Source of the DNA: Phycisphaerae bacterium
Lineage (GTDB): Bacteria > Planctomycetota > Phycisphaerae > SM23-33
Direction: 5' to 3'
Length of the DNA: 7,721 nucleotides
Assembly: GCA_022866005.1 (NCBI GenBank)
Contig: JALHTV010000271.1
Location: forward strand, 1 to 7,721
The notes beneath the pieces were generated by a model. That model was not told the DNA's origin. It did not search any database and was given only the letters and a program-made list of their open reading frames with translations. The translations under genes were made by a program, and so were the position numbers. Shown piece by piece: positions 6,847 through 7,721 of the stretch. Numbering within the stretch: the stretch's first letter is position 1; the number at the start of each line of letters is the position of its first letter.

Positions 6847-7721
6847 CTATCTGCGGCAGGGGGTGTAGAAGGACTTGGGCGGCTGGGCGAGCGTGTTGGT
6901 CAGCTCACCGATTCGTTCGATGCGGCAGGTGAGGATGGCGCCGGGAGAGAGGAACTCCCCCGTGGCCGCCCCCCCGCCCGAGGGCGTGCCGGTCGCGATG
7001 ATGTCGCCCGGCAGCAGCGTCATCAGGTGGCTGCAGAAGCTGACGATCTCGAAGACGTCGAAGATCATCATCGCCGTGGAGGCCTTCTGGCGCGTCACGC
7101 CGTTGACGGTCAGTTCCAGCTCCAGGTTCCTCACGTCGCCGATCTCCTCCGGCGTCACCAGGACCGGGCCCATCGGGCAGAACCCGTCGGGCCACTTGCC
7201 GTGCAGCCAGTCGAAGAACTCATCCTTGGGGCGCTTCGCCCGGCCCTCGGCGAAGGTCGCGCTGCGGGCGGAGAGGTCGTTGGCGATGGTGTAGCCGGCG
7301 ATGTGGTGGGCGGCGGCTTGGGGGGAGACGCCCTTGGCGAGGCTGCCGATCACCACCGCCAGCTCCACCTCGTAGTCGATCTGGCGGCTCGTGGCGGGCC
7401 AGGGGATCTGGTCGCCCGGGTTGGCGATGGTGGTTGCGGGCATGAGGAAGGGGCGCGGCGTGGTCGCGGCCTTGGGGTCGTCGGGCATGTCGGCGGTGCG
7501 GTCGATCTCGCGATGGTGCTCCAGGTAGTTGACCGCCAACCCCAGCAGCTTGGGCGGATTGGGCACGGGGGCGAGCAGGCGGATGTCCGCAAGCGGGATG
7601 AAACGCTCGCACCGGGCAGCAAGGGCCACCAGGTGCTCCATCATGGTCCCGCCGCCCGCCAGGGCCTCCAGCACGCTCTCCGGGCCGCCCGGCCAGCAGG
7701 CCGGCACGTCGCAGACGCCCC
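6847..7721 (-). CDS. Fumarylacetoacetate hydrolase-family protein (N terminus beyond right edge)
   Basis: A metal-dependent hydrolase or decarboxylase of the FAH fold; such enzymes act on 2-oxo/acylpyruvate or 2-oxo-3-deoxy-sugar-acid type substrates, so the reaction is unassigned. The frame is open to the window edge, and a GTG at 7707 is an internal candidate only. Numbering from that codon: the substrate-entry stretch PPKLLGLAVNYLEHHRE (51-67), metal ligands E113-x-E115 in YEVELAVVIG, D144 in NDLSARS, HGKWPDGFCPMGP (169-181) including conserved K171, and GDIIATGTPSG (234-244). The usual DxSARD motif reads DLSARS here. The visible N-terminal part (VPACWPGGPESVLEALAGG) resembles the small accessory domain of longer family members. 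It is separated from scpB by 187 bp and need not be in its operon. Confidence 0.9.
   Translation of the reverse strand, partial: GVCDVPACWPGGPESVLEALAGGGTMMEHLVALAARCERFIPLADIRLLAPVPNPPKLLGLAVNYLEHHREIDRTADMPDDPKAATTPRPFLMPATTIANPGDQIPWPATSRQIDYEVELAVVIGSLAKGVSPQAAAHHIAGYTIANDLSARSATFAEGRAKRPKDEFFDWLHGKWPDGFCPMGPVLVTPEEIGDVRNLELELTVNGVTRQKASTAMMIFDVFEIVSFCSHLMTLLPGDIIATGTPSGGGAATGEFLSPGAILTCRIERIGELTNTLAQPPKSFYTPCRR

Overview
The window is GC-rich bacterial DNA in which all genes but one lie on the minus strand. Read right to left on that strand they are: a partial fumarylacetoacetate hydrolase-family gene, scpB, an etfB-etfA-GNAT-glcD cluster, and the start of tyrS. The single plus-strand gene is an HsdR-N-like nuclease between etfB and scpB. 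There is no rRNA, tRNA or taxonomic marker beyond the proteins. GC-rich composition, dispersed palindromic repeats and the bifurcation-type Etf suggest a free-living, possibly uncultured bacterium. A planctomycete is plausible, but the sequence alone does not prove it.

Layout: 1-360 is the N-terminal 120 codons of tyrosyl-tRNA synthetase. 361-713 is non-coding and holds a tyrS promoter candidate and a 170-bp element bounded by a perfect 23-bp inverted repeat. 714-4613 is a four-gene operon: etfB, etfA (8-bp gap), a GNAT acetyltransferase (ATGA overlap with etfA) and glcD. 4614-4799 is a divergent promoter region. 4800-5936 is the orphan nuclease, with codon use unlike its neighbours. 5967-6659 is scpB. 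6660-6846 carries a scpB promoter candidate and a pair of opposed hairpins resembling REP/REPIN elements or IS200/IS605 ends. 6847-7721 is the hydrolase, cut by the window edge.

How the genes work together: EtfA and EtfB form a heterodimeric flavoprotein. GlcD is an FAD-dependent 2-hydroxyacid (D-lactate or glycolate) dehydrogenase. The trio matches the gene content of the electron-confurcating lactate dehydrogenase LctBCD, and both Etf subunits carry motifs of the NAD-linked, bifurcation-type clade. The ferredoxin domain of the Acetobacterium LctC subunit is absent here. The most unusual sequence features are mobile-looking palindromic repeats, two of which sit inside coding regions (etfB and the scpB tail) and are translated in frame.
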